A stretch of 6,487 nt of DNA, from contig SXYT01000119.1 in the NCBI GenBank assembly GCA_005788205.1, positions 1 to 6,487 of the forward strand, given 5' to 3'. The position numbers and the translations under genes were made by a program. The DNA is from Actinomycetota bacterium. Its GTDB lineage: Bacteria; Actinomycetota; Acidimicrobiia; Acidimicrobiales; Ilumatobacteraceae. This document shows positions 1 through 5,737 of the stretch, piece after piece. Position 1 is the stretch's first letter; the number at the start of each line of letters is the position of its first letter. The notes beneath the pieces are model-generated. The model was not told where the DNA came from, ran no database searches, and saw only the letters and a list, made by a program, of their open reading frames with translations.

Positions 1-764
1 CCGAGAATGGACGCGAGAGACACGCCCACATGACTCTGCGACCAGGTCATGAGACCGTGGCCGACCACACCCGGGCCGAGTGCCATCCCGAGCGCGAGCA
101 ACCAGTCGCGCGCGGTGATGCGCCCGAGATCGTTGCTGGCGATGAGTCCGAAGGGGATGACGACGACGGATGCCCACACGAAGATGGCGGCGAGGAAGGA
201 CCATGAGTCGACACCGTCGACCCTCTGCTGCTTGGCAATGAGGAAATACCCGGTCCAGATCACCACGTTCACGGCCGCCATGAGATCGCCGCTCACGTGT
301 GCGCCGCTGGTGGATGCCGCCGCGAGAACCACGATGAGCACACCGGCCATCGATAATGCCCCGTAGACCAACTGGCGCACCCGCAGCCGCTCCCCGAAGA
401 GGCGCCCCGCCACGAAGAGGACGAGGACAGGCTGCAGGTTGCTCATGAGGGTCGCGTTCGCAATCGACGTCATCTTGATGGCGGCGAACCCCGTGATGAA
501 CGACAGCGCGAAGAGGACACCGGGCAGGGCGGTGCGGCGCATCAAATCCCGCGAGAGACCGCCGCCGAAACGGTAGGCCATGAACACCATGATCGGCACG
601 CCGAGGACCATTCGGGTGAACACGATCGACGGCGTGCCAACTGACATCGACTTGTTCAGGACCGGCCCGATTCCCCATGCCATCACGGCGGTCACCGCCG
701 CGATCACGTGGATGTCATCGCGGCCGCGCACACGGCCCCGGACGGATTCCCCGGGGTGCGTCAC
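1..764 (-). CDS. DMT-superfamily (EamA) transporter, C-terminus cut by window edge
   Basis: Inner-membrane permease of the drug/metabolite transporter superfamily; the substrate is unknown. 254 codons are visible and the frame is open to the left edge. Family members are usually about 300 residues, so roughly 45 are missing. After a charged cytoplasmic N-terminus (1-18), hydrophobic segments lie near residues 18-38, 46-64, 79-97, 104-121, 131-150, 160-178, 188-209 and 221-241, with a ninth starting about 247. This fits two tandem EamA repeats. The first repeat ends in NATLMSNLQPVLVLFVAG then GERL, a typical EamA helix-4 signature; the second begins with GDLMAAVNVVIWTGYFLIAK. The start is GTG at 764-762, chosen because its GTGA overlaps the stop of the 72-residue gene by 4 bases and the frame then matches the whole EamA reading. 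There is no clear ribosome binding site, so translation is probably coupled. The family call is firm; an amino-acid or metabolite exporter is only a guess. Confidence 0.93.
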   Translation of the reverse strand, partial: MTHPGESVRGRVRGRDDIHVIAAVTAVMAWGIGPVLNKSMSVGTPSIVFTRMVLGVPIMVFMAYRFGGGLSRDLMRRTALPGVLFALSFITGFAAIKMTSIANATLMSNLQPVLVLFVAGRLFGERLRVRQLVYGALSMAGVLIVVLAAASTSGAHVSGDLMAAVNVVIWTGYFLIAKQQRVDGVDSWSFLAAIFVWASVVVIPFGLIASNDLGRITARDWLLALGMALGPGVVGHGLMTWSQSHVGVSLASIL

Positions 765-979
765 TTCTTCGGGTTGAGATCGATGCGAAGGGTCAACACA
801 CCCTCTTCCAGGGTCGCGACGGAGTCACCGATGATCGCAAAGTCGCGGAAGTCTGACTCGGCCTGGGCAATGAACAGCTGGCGCTCCTCTCCCGCGACCG
901 GCGGCAGGGGACGTTTCCGCACGGCCGCGGCCCTGTCCCGGAAGCGGGCGATCATCTCGTCAGGGTCAAACGTTGCCAT
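761..979 (-). CDS. Small conserved-looking protein of unknown function, 72 residues
   Basis: I cannot name this family. The product is soluble, with no signal peptide or membrane helix. It has a basic, probably helical N-terminal half (MIARFRDRAAAVRKR, residues 9-23), a PLPPVAGEER turn, and a second half (FAIIGDSVATLEEGVLTLRI) that looks like a short beta hairpin. It is very likely a real gene. ATG 979-977 is preceded by a strong AAAGGAG ribosome binding site 8 bases upstream. The gap to the preceding stop (TAA 993-991) is 11 bases, and the TGA stop overlaps the GTG start of the DMT transporter as GTGA. It is therefore the middle gene of a tightly packed operon and should be made together with the transporter. 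A regulatory or accessory role for the permease is possible but only inferred from position. Confidence 0.85.
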   Translation of the reverse strand: MATFDPDEMIARFRDRAAAVRKRPLPPVAGEERQLFIAQAESDFRDFAIIGDSVATLEEGVLTLRIDLNPKK

Positions 980-990
980 CTCTGTCTCCT

Positions 991-1428
991 TTAGTTGTTC
1001 TCGCTCTGTTGCTGGCTCAGCAACGGGTCGATGACCGGCGGCATGACGGGCCGTTCATCCACTTCTCTGTCCTCCCCCGAGGGGGTCTCCACGACATCCA
1101 CGCCGTCGTCACGGTGGTCGAACCTGTCGCGAAACGGGCGCCGCTGCTGGGCCGGCTCGTGATCGAGCACCGTGGGGGCCTCCACATGGTCGATCATCTC
1201 CGCGCCGTCAGGACGCACGGCATTCAGGAGGACGATGCGTTCCTCCCCGTCCGCGCGGGCGAACCTGCGGTCACCCATGACCTCGAGAGGTGCGAGGACT
1301 GCCGGATCCTCGCCCGCGGACCGCCAGAACCGCACGGTCACCACGAAGAGCACGATGCCGGTGGCAATCATGGCGAGCGACAAGGCGTTCACGAGCATGT
1401 CGGAGGCAACCAGTGCGGACGGGGACAT
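991..1428 (-). CDS. Single-pass membrane protein of unknown function, 145 residues
   Basis: The family is unrecognised. One hydrophobic helix lies at about residues 12-33 (LVNALSLAMIATGIVLFVVT) and is followed by RFWR, suggesting an N-out, C-in anchor by the positive-inside rule. A conserved-looking segment, DPAVLAPLEVMGDRRF, lies at 41-56. The last ~60 residues are hydrophilic, Asp/Glu/Arg/Pro rich and probably disordered. ATG 1428 is preferred over in-frame ATGs at 1479 and 1494, because those would run into the start of the divergent plus-strand gene and put a charged, Gly/Arg-rich leader ahead of the helix. No good ribosome binding site precedes 1428, but a TGA-GAGAAT extended -10-like element ends 7 bases before the ATG, compatible with a leaderless transcript. 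It is the first gene of the operon with the 72-residue protein and the DMT transporter. The existence of the gene is likely; its function is unknown. Confidence 0.75.
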   Translation of the reverse strand: MSPSALVASDMLVNALSLAMIATGIVLFVVTVRFWRSAGEDPAVLAPLEVMGDRRFARADGEERIVLLNAVRPDGAEMIDHVEAPTVLDHEPAQQRRPFRDRFDHRDDGVDVVETPSGEDREVDERPVMPPVIDPLLSQQQSENN

Positions 1429-1477
1429 CGGGCCTATTCTCTCACGCGGACGTTCTCCGAGACCGACAAGGGGTGAC
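1429..1477. promoter_or_regulatory. Divergent promoter region between two small membrane-protein genes
   Basis: This 49-base gap must drive both directions if the chosen starts are right. For the plus strand, TATTCT at 1435-1440 matches TANNNT, about 38 bases before ATG 1478, but no convincing -35 is seen. For the minus strand, TGA-GAGAAT (1444-1436) resembles an extended -10 whose start point would fall at or beside the A of ATG 1428. The two -10-like elements overlap almost completely, so the promoters would compete. An AAGGGG ribosome binding site for the plus gene is at 1468-1473. These are single weak motif matches, hence the low confidence. Confidence 0.3.
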
Positions 1478-1855
1478 ATGGCGAACTTCATCACGTCAGT
1501 CCTCTTTGTCGCGGTGCTCGTGGCCCTCGTCAGATGGGGACGGCGCCACGAACCTCACTGGGTGGATCGCGACGGATCGCGTTTCATCGCGCGGGCGCGC
1601 CTGCTGGACGCCCGCGGGGGGCGCCCCGGGCGCTGGGCCCCGGTGCGGGGCGGTATCGGACGCGATGCCGTGGTCCTGCGGTCGGGCTTCACCGGGACCC
1701 GTGCAGTGGCCGGGATCTACGGCGTGGAGGCGAAGGTCGCCGATGACCACGACGGCCACGCCGTCTACTCGCTGCGCGGCGAGAAACTGGTGGCTCTCCG
1801 CATCCCTGTGCGCAGCCCACTGGTTGCGCGCCTGGACGAGATGCTGCCCCGCTGA
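1478..1855 (+). CDS. Small membrane-anchored protein of unknown function (possibly DUF2550-like), 125 residues
   Basis: An N-terminal hydrophobic helix at about residues 4-19 (FITSVLFVAVLVALVRW) is followed at once by GRRHE, giving a cytoplasmic C-terminal domain of about 100 residues. That domain has alternating short strands (SRFIARARLLDA, DAVVLRSGF, HAVYSLRGEKLVALRIP) and a final helix (PLVARLDEML). The layout of one anchor, a strand-rich core with a GRWAPVRGGIGRDAVVLR segment and a C-terminal helix recalls the actinobacterial DUF2550 membrane proteins, but I recall that only as a general shape and would not assign it. ATG 1478 is chosen for AAGGGG 4 bases upstream and because the hydrophobic anchor begins there; the frame stays open further upstream, but that reading crosses the divergent gene. 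It is the only plus-strand gene in the window and ends 10 bases from the metX stop. Confidence 0.8.
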   Translation: MANFITSVLFVAVLVALVRWGRRHEPHWVDRDGSRFIARARLLDARGGRPGRWAPVRGGIGRDAVVLRSGFTGTRAVAGIYGVEAKVADDHDGHAVYSLRGEKLVALRIPVRSPLVARLDEMLPR

Positions 1856-1859
1856 GGCT

Positions 1860-1875
1860 GCCCGGTCAGCCGGGC
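1860..1875. terminator. GC-rich hairpin between convergent genes, possible bidirectional terminator
   Basis: GCCCGG-TCAG-CCGGGC is a perfect 6-base stem with a 4-base loop, placed exactly where the plus-strand gene (stop 1853-1855) meets metX (stop 1868-1866). The metX stop codon occupies the loop. An alternative stem GGCTG/CAGCC (1856-1860 with 1867-1871) overlaps it. Neither strand has a T-tract after it, so it is not a classic intrinsic terminator, though T-poor hairpins are common at gene ends in high-GC actinobacteria. Confidence 0.45.
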
Positions 1876-3050
1876 CCGGACAGGAATGCCGAGAGCTCTG
1901 CACCCACCTGCTGGGTCGCGATCAGGAAACCGTCGTGGCCCTCGTCGCTCTCGATCTCCACGTACCGGTTCCGCGCGTCACCGTTCGTGATGTGGGCGTG
2001 GATCGTCTCCTGCTGGTACGCGGGGTAGAGGATGTCGCTGCTGATGCCGATGGTGAGCGATGGGGCGGTGATGCGCGACATGGCGCGTGCCACGCCGCCG
2101 CGCCCGCGGCCGACATCGTGGAGATCCATCGCCTTGCCGATGTAGAGGTAGCTGTTCGCGTCGAACCGTCGGACCAGGCGGTCCCCGTGGTGGTCGAGGT
2201 AGCCCTCCACCTCGAATTTCGAGAGCAGGTCCAGCCCGTCGTCATGGAAGTTCTTGTTGGCGAGGCGCCGGCCGAACCGCTCGCTGAACTTGTTGTCGGT
2301 GCGGAACGTGACCTGGGCGATCATCCGCGCCACCGCGAGGCCGTGCCACGGTCCCTCGTCGTCATCGGCGCCGTAGTAGTCACCGTCATTCCATTTCGGG
2401 TCCATGAGGAGGGCGCGACGGCCGATGGAGCCCCACGCGATCTGCTGGGCGCTCGCCTCGACACACGTGGCAATCGGCACGATTGCCCCGACCCGCTGCG
2501 GGAACATGACCCCCCACTCGAGCACCTGCATGCCGCCCATCGAACCGCCGACCACCGCGCGCCAGCGGGTGATGCCGAGCGAGTCGGCGAGCAGTGCCTG
2601 TGCGCGCACCATGTCGCGGATCGTGACGACGGGGAAGCGCAGCGCATACGGCCTGCCGTCGGATGGGTCAGGCGACGCAGGACCGGTGGTCCCCTGGCAA
2701 CCGCCCAGGACGTTGGCGCACACCACGAAGTAGCGGTCGGTGTCGATCGGCTTGCCCGCGCCGATCAGGCCCTCCCACCAACCCGGTGTCGGGTGACCGG
2801 GTCCTGCCGGGCCCGCGGCATGGCTGTCACCCGTCCACGCATGGCAGACGAGCACGGCATTGGATGCAGCGGCGTCGAGTTCGCCCCATGTCTCGTAGGC
2901 GGTCGTGACATCGCTGAGTTGACCGCCACCTTCCAGACTGAAGGGCCGGGTCGTGGCGAAGCGGTGGAAGCGGCGGTTCCCCGCCGGTTGGTCCGGTGTC
3001 CACGCTCCGGAGGCCGGGATGGGGGCGTTGCCGTGCTGGGTCTGTGCCAT
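1866..3050 (-). CDS. metX: Homoserine O-acetyltransferase MetX
   Basis: An alpha/beta-hydrolase-fold acyltransferase of the cytoplasm that acylates the hydroxyl of L-homoserine, the first committed step of methionine synthesis by the sulfhydrylation route. The product is 394 residues, normal for the family. Signatures are NAVLVCHAWTGD (64-75), NVLGGCQGTTGPAS (113-126), the nucleophile elbow GGSMGGMQ with Ser170, SSDILYP with Asp339, DEGHDGF with His372, and HDVGRGRGG (311-319). The Ser-Asp-His triad spacing matches known MetX enzymes. ATG 3050 is chosen because AAGGAG lies 8 bases upstream and the mature homology starts soon after. An in-frame start at 3164 would translate through the riboswitch and has no such site. 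metX stands alone: no metY sulfhydrylase gene is adjacent, so this partner must lie elsewhere. Expression is probably controlled by SAM through the leader. Some MetX proteins use succinyl-CoA, and I cannot settle the acyl donor from sequence alone. Confidence 0.96.
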   Translation of the reverse strand: MAQTQHGNAPIPASGAWTPDQPAGNRRFHRFATTRPFSLEGGGQLSDVTTAYETWGELDAAASNAVLVCHAWTGDSHAAGPAGPGHPTPGWWEGLIGAGKPIDTDRYFVVCANVLGGCQGTTGPASPDPSDGRPYALRFPVVTIRDMVRAQALLADSLGITRWRAVVGGSMGGMQVLEWGVMFPQRVGAIVPIATCVEASAQQIAWGSIGRRALLMDPKWNDGDYYGADDDEGPWHGLAVARMIAQVTFRTDNKFSERFGRRLANKNFHDDGLDLLSKFEVEGYLDHHGDRLVRRFDANSYLYIGKAMDLHDVGRGRGGVARAMSRITAPSLTIGISSDILYPAYQQETIHAHITNGDARNRYVEIESDEGHDGFLIATQQVGAELSAFLSGPG

Positions 3051-3134
3051 CACCGTGTCTCCTTCCGTGCGGGCGCGTGGCCGTGTCTTCGTCGCACCAA
3101 GAGAGCACGCCCCTGTTGCCCCGCTGGCTGCGGG
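3051..3134 (-). promoter_or_regulatory. metX leader: likely expression platform and ribosome binding site
   Basis: On the minus strand the aptamer is followed by CCCGC-AGCCA-GCGGG (3134-3120), a perfect 5-base hairpin. Further on, GTGCG (3097-3093) can pair with CGCAC (3071-3067), and just outside it TCTC (3104-3101) can pair with GAGA (3061-3058), which would bury much of the metX ribosome binding site AAGGAG (3064-3059). There is no U-rich run, so translational rather than intrinsic-termination control is the better guess. The pairings are read by eye and not energy-minimised. Confidence 0.5.
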
Positions 3135-3215
3135 ACCACATCCCCCGCTCTCGCGGGAAGGCACCGTGCGGCGTGAACCCCGGTTGCCGGACCTGTCGGT
3201 CGCTCTTAATGTTCC
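3133..3215 (-). promoter_or_regulatory. SAM riboswitch aptamer (SAM-I/SAM-IV type) upstream of metX
   Basis: Read on the minus strand, the core of the S-box/SAM-IV clan appears in order. P1 is ACATT (3212-3208) pairing with GATGT (3142-3138), extended by GGA/TCC across a 2-base bulge. AAGAG follows (3207-3203), then a short P2 GACC-GACA-GGTC, then the invariant GGCAACC (3188-3182), whose GGCA pairs with TGCC of GGTGCC (3165-3160) to form P3. TTCC and a P4 hairpin CCCGC-GAGA-GCGGG (3157-3144) complete it, and the RNA re-enters P1. Known SAM-I aptamers show the same AAGAG, GGCAACC, GGTGCC, TTCC and closing GAUG pattern and bind S-adenosylmethionine to turn off methionine genes. Position directly before metX agrees with this. 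The P2 arm is unusually short, without an evident kink-turn, closer to SAM-IV or intermediate variants; the subclass is uncertain. Confidence 0.85.
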
Positions 3216-3219
3216 GTGA

Positions 3220-3225
3220 AGACTA
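3220..3225 (-). promoter_or_regulatory. Candidate -10 element of the metX riboswitch transcript
   Basis: TAGTCT matches TANNNT, and its first three bases are the TAG stop of the upstream lyase gene. A start point about 7 bases downstream would fall at 3213-3214, at the first paired bases of the riboswitch P1 stem, which is where a dedicated leader should begin. No good -35 hexamer is seen 16-18 bases upstream. Alternatively the leader is reached by read-through from the synthetase-lyase operon. Confidence 0.35.
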
Positions 3226-4083
3226 GCGGTCGGTCGACTCGTTGGCGAGGTGTTTCGCCAGGCCCACGAGGTCCGTGAACTCGTCGAAGCCGGTCATGTC
3301 CCCCAGGCCGTCCCGCATGGTCCCGAGCGCCCGCAGCCGGGAGTACGCATCCCCCAGGGCCTTCGTCATGGCGAGCAGGCCGGACAGGGGCGACACGATG
3401 AGGGAGAAGCCGAGCTCCCCCAGTTCCGCGGGCGTGAGGAGGGGCGTCTTGCCCTTCTCGACCATGTTCGCCACCAGGTTGACGCCCGGCAGCGCGGAGG
3501 CAATCGTCTCCATCTCGGCCACGGACTGCGGTGCCTCCACGAAAACGGCGTCGACACCGAGGTCTGCCGCCATCTTCCCGCGGGTGATGGCCTCGTCGAG
3601 CGACACGACGGCGCGCGCGTCGGTGCGGGCCGTGACATGGAGGTCGCCGCGTGTGCGCAGCGCGGTGCGCAGCTTCGAGAGCCAATCGTCACGGTCGACC
3701 ACCCTCTTGCCCTCCATGTGGCCGCACTTCTTCGGCCACTCCTGGTCCTCGAGGAACATCCCCGCGGCCCCGGCCTGCTCCCACAGCTCGACTGTGCGCG
3801 CCACCGACGACGTGCCGCCGTACCCGGTGTCGGCGTCGACGATCACCTCGAGCCCAGGCACCGCGCGGCACACGCGACGCGCGGCATCGGCCATCTCTGC
3901 CTGCCCCACGATCCCGATGTCCGGCTCGCCGAGGAACGTGCCGCTGAGGGCGAAGCCCGAGAGGAACACCGTGGAGAACCCGGCACGCCCGGCGAGCAGT
4001 GCCGACAACGGATCCCACACCCCGGGCATCAGCACGGGGCCGGACTCGGAGATGCGGCTGCGCAGTGACTCCGCGCGGCTCAC
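3223..4083 (-). CDS. Isocitrate lyase/PEP mutase superfamily C-C lyase
   Basis: A cytoplasmic (beta/alpha)8-barrel enzyme of 286 residues, typical for methylisocitrate-lyase-like members. Visible signatures are PGVWDPLSA (20-28), FLSGFALSGT (40-49), the metal-binding VDADTGYGG (82-90, Asp83 and Asp85), FLEDQEWPKKCGHMEGK (110-126), TARTDA (151-156), VFVEAP (180-185) and NMVEKGKTP (206-214). The KKCGH loop with Cys120 is the catalytic loop of isocitrate, methylisocitrate and dimethylmalate lyases. PEP mutase and phosphonopyruvate hydrolase lack this cysteine loop, so cleavage of a 2-hydroxy di- or tricarboxylate, or a related oxaloacetate-type reaction, is more likely than phosphonate chemistry. 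The start is GTG 4083-4081, overlapping the acyl-CoA synthetase stop as GTGA, and ARTDAR and the barrel follow in the expected register. Coupling implies that the two enzymes share a pathway. No prpC or prpD homologue is in view, so a 2-methylcitrate-cycle role is not supported by context. Confidence 0.9.
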   Translation of the reverse strand: MSRAESLRSRISESGPVLMPGVWDPLSALLAGRAGFSTVFLSGFALSGTFLGEPDIGIVGQAEMADAARRVCRAVPGLEVIVDADTGYGGTSSVARTVELWEQAGAAGMFLEDQEWPKKCGHMEGKRVVDRDDWLSKLRTALRTRGDLHVTARTDARAVVSLDEAITRGKMAADLGVDAVFVEAPQSVAEMETIASALPGVNLVANMVEKGKTPLLTPAELGELGFSLIVSPLSGLLAMTKALGDAYSRLRALGTMRDGLGDMTGFDEFTDLVGLAKHLANESTDR

Positions 4084-5705
4084 TTCACCCCGAGGGTGTC
4101 CATGGAGTGCTGCTTCAGCCGCTTGTAATCGACCTTGCCGTTCGGTGCGCGCCCGATGGTGTCCACGATCACGAGGTTGCGCGGCGCCTTGTACGCCGCA
4201 AGGCGCGACCTCACGTGAGCCGAGAGTTCCTCGAATGTCGGGGACGAACCGGGCTCCGGTTCGACAACCGCACAGATCGTCTCGCCGAAACGGGCGTCAG
4301 GGATGCCCACGGCAACCGCATCACGCACGCCAGCGTGCGTCTTCAGGCACTCCTCGACCTCCTCGGGGAAGACCTTCTCGCCACCGGTGTTGATGCACAC
4401 CGAGCCTCGGCCGAGGAGCGTGAGCGTGCCGTCCTCGTTCACTTCTGCCCAGTCGCCGGGAACCGTCCAGCGGCGCCCCTCGTAGAAGCGGAACGTCTCG
4501 GCCGTCTTCTTCTCGTCCTTGTAGTAGCCGAGCGGGATCGCTCCGCCCACTGCCACCAGACCGCGCTCACCGCTGCCGGGCTGCACTCGCGTGCCGTCCT
4601 CCTTGAAGACGACACAGTTCGGGCCGAGCTGGAACTTGGCTGTGGTGGGCGCGGCGCCCTTCACAGCAACCGAGGCACCCATGCCCACGGCCTCGGACGA
4701 GCCGAAACTGTCGGTGATGGCCATCTGCGGGATGTGCTCGAGCAGGCCGTTCTTGTTCTCCTGGCTCCACATGACGCCCGACGACCCCATCTGACCCACA
4801 CTCGACAGGTCCCAACGGCCGGGGTTGGCGTCGAGAGCCTCCAGGATCGGGCCGGCGAACGCCTGGCCGACGATGACGATCGAGTTCACCTTCTCGCGCT
4901 CTGCGATGTCGAGCAGTTCGGTGGCACTGAACGACCGGTTCGGGTTGGTCACGATGCAGCCCGCGGTCGCCAGCGAGATGAACGAGGAGAAGAGCCCTGT
5001 GCCGTGCATCAGCGGGCAGGCCACGTACGCGCGCAGGCTCGGCCACTCCGGGTTCACGCGGTCGATCAGCGACTGCACCGACTCACCCGGGGCAACCCCG
5101 TAGAGGGCGTTCGCGCCGTAGCCGAGGACCGCGAACAGGTCCTCCTGGCGCCACATCACGCCCTTCGGCATACCCGTGGTCCCGCCGGTGTAGAGAAAGA
5201 GCATGTCGTCGCCCGAGAGTTCCGCCACCGGCACGACCGGGGCCCTTTTTGCGGCCACCACGGCGTTGTAGTCGAGCGCCCAGTCGGGGACGACGGCATT
5301 CTCCGCGTCGGGAACCATGTACCAGCGCCTCACGAGGGGAAGGCGGGCACGGACCTGGTCGATCAGGCCCGCGAACGCGCCGTGGAAGATGACTGCCTCG
5401 GCATCGGCGTTGTCGAAGAGGTAGAAGACCTCCTCGGGGCCGTAGCGATAGTTCACGTTGAACGGCACGTACCCGCCCAGCCACGAGGCGAGCGTTCCCT
5501 CCAGGTACTCGGGGCAGTTGTACATGTAGTGGGCGACCTTCGCCTGGTGGCTGAGGCCCGCCCCCACCATGTCCACGGCAAGCGCGTTCGACCGGTCGTG
5601 GAACTCACCCCAGGTGTACTTCTTGTCGCCGAACACCTGGGCGGTGCGGCCCGGGTCCTTCTCAGCGATGCCGCGCAGCAGATTTGCGTAGTTCCAGACG
5701 GTCAT
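4080..5705 (-). CDS. Acyl-CoA synthetase, AMP-dependent, FadD19-like
   Basis: Adenylate-forming ligase of 541 residues that activates a carboxylic acid with ATP to an acyl-AMP and then an acyl-CoA. The large N-domain carries the P-loop YTGGTTGMPKGVM (172-184) and the A5 motif DSFGSSE (332-338). The A7 motif is PGDW (416-419, Asp418), the hinge and A8 motif is LGRGSVCINTGGEKVFPEEV (431-450), and the A10 lysine is Lys524 in PNGKVDY. The stretches IPLGYYKDEKKTAETFR and GRGSV-INTGGEKVFPEEVE closely resemble mycobacterial FadD19, a ligase for steroid side chains, as I recall that sequence. This makes a bulky or branched substrate (sterol side chain, terpenoid or branched acid) plausible but unproven. 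ATG 5705 has GGGGGA about 7 bases upstream. The gene is the first of a two-gene unit with the overlapping lyase. All catalytic motifs are present and no frameshift is seen. Confidence 0.95.
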   Translation of the reverse strand: MTVWNYANLLRGIAEKDPGRTAQVFGDKKYTWGEFHDRSNALAVDMVGAGLSHQAKVAHYMYNCPEYLEGTLASWLGGYVPFNVNYRYGPEEVFYLFDNADAEAVIFHGAFAGLIDQVRARLPLVRRWYMVPDAENAVVPDWALDYNAVVAAKRAPVVPVAELSGDDMLFLYTGGTTGMPKGVMWRQEDLFAVLGYGANALYGVAPGESVQSLIDRVNPEWPSLRAYVACPLMHGTGLFSSFISLATAGCIVTNPNRSFSATELLDIAEREKVNSIVIVGQAFAGPILEALDANPGRWDLSSVGQMGSSGVMWSQENKNGLLEHIPQMAITDSFGSSEAVGMGASVAVKGAAPTTAKFQLGPNCVVFKEDGTRVQPGSGERGLVAVGGAIPLGYYKDEKKTAETFRFYEGRRWTVPGDWAEVNEDGTLTLLGRGSVCINTGGEKVFPEEVEECLKTHAGVRDAVAVGIPDARFGETICAVVEPEPGSSPTFEELSAHVRSRLAAYKAPRNLVIVDTIGRAPNGKVDYKRLKQHSMDTLGVK

Positions 5706-5737
5706 CGTGTTCCCCCGTGTGTGTGCCCGTCCCCCGA

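Noticed and set aside
47..366. Short open frames on both strands inside the transporter gene
   Set aside because: The true frame reads a clean EamA protein from 764 to the edge; the others have no hydrophobic pattern or motif.
1172..1477. N-terminal extension of the plus-strand 125-residue gene
   Set aside because: It is in frame but antisense to the 145-residue gene, Ser/Arg/Thr-rich, and would put the hydrophobic anchor in mid-protein; ATG 1478 has its own AAGGGG site.
1429..1494. Upstream starts (1479 or 1494) for the 145-residue membrane protein
   Set aside because: They overlap the divergent gene's start and add a charged Gly/Arg-rich leader before the membrane helix; kept only as an alternative.
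3051..3164. Upstream start for metX adding 38 residues
   Set aside because: The extension would translate the riboswitch, has no ribosome binding site, and reads as low-complexity Gly/Ala/Arg sequence, whereas ATG 3050 has AAGGAG at good spacing.
1290..3176. 628-codon plus-strand open frame
   Set aside because: It overlaps the 125-residue gene in another frame and runs antisense to metX; the composition is Arg/Ala/Pro rich with no recognisable domain.
5712..5725. GTGTGTGTG-like simple repeat in the gap before the synthetase
   Set aside because: Only a few dinucleotide units, too short to call a functional or phase-variable repeat.
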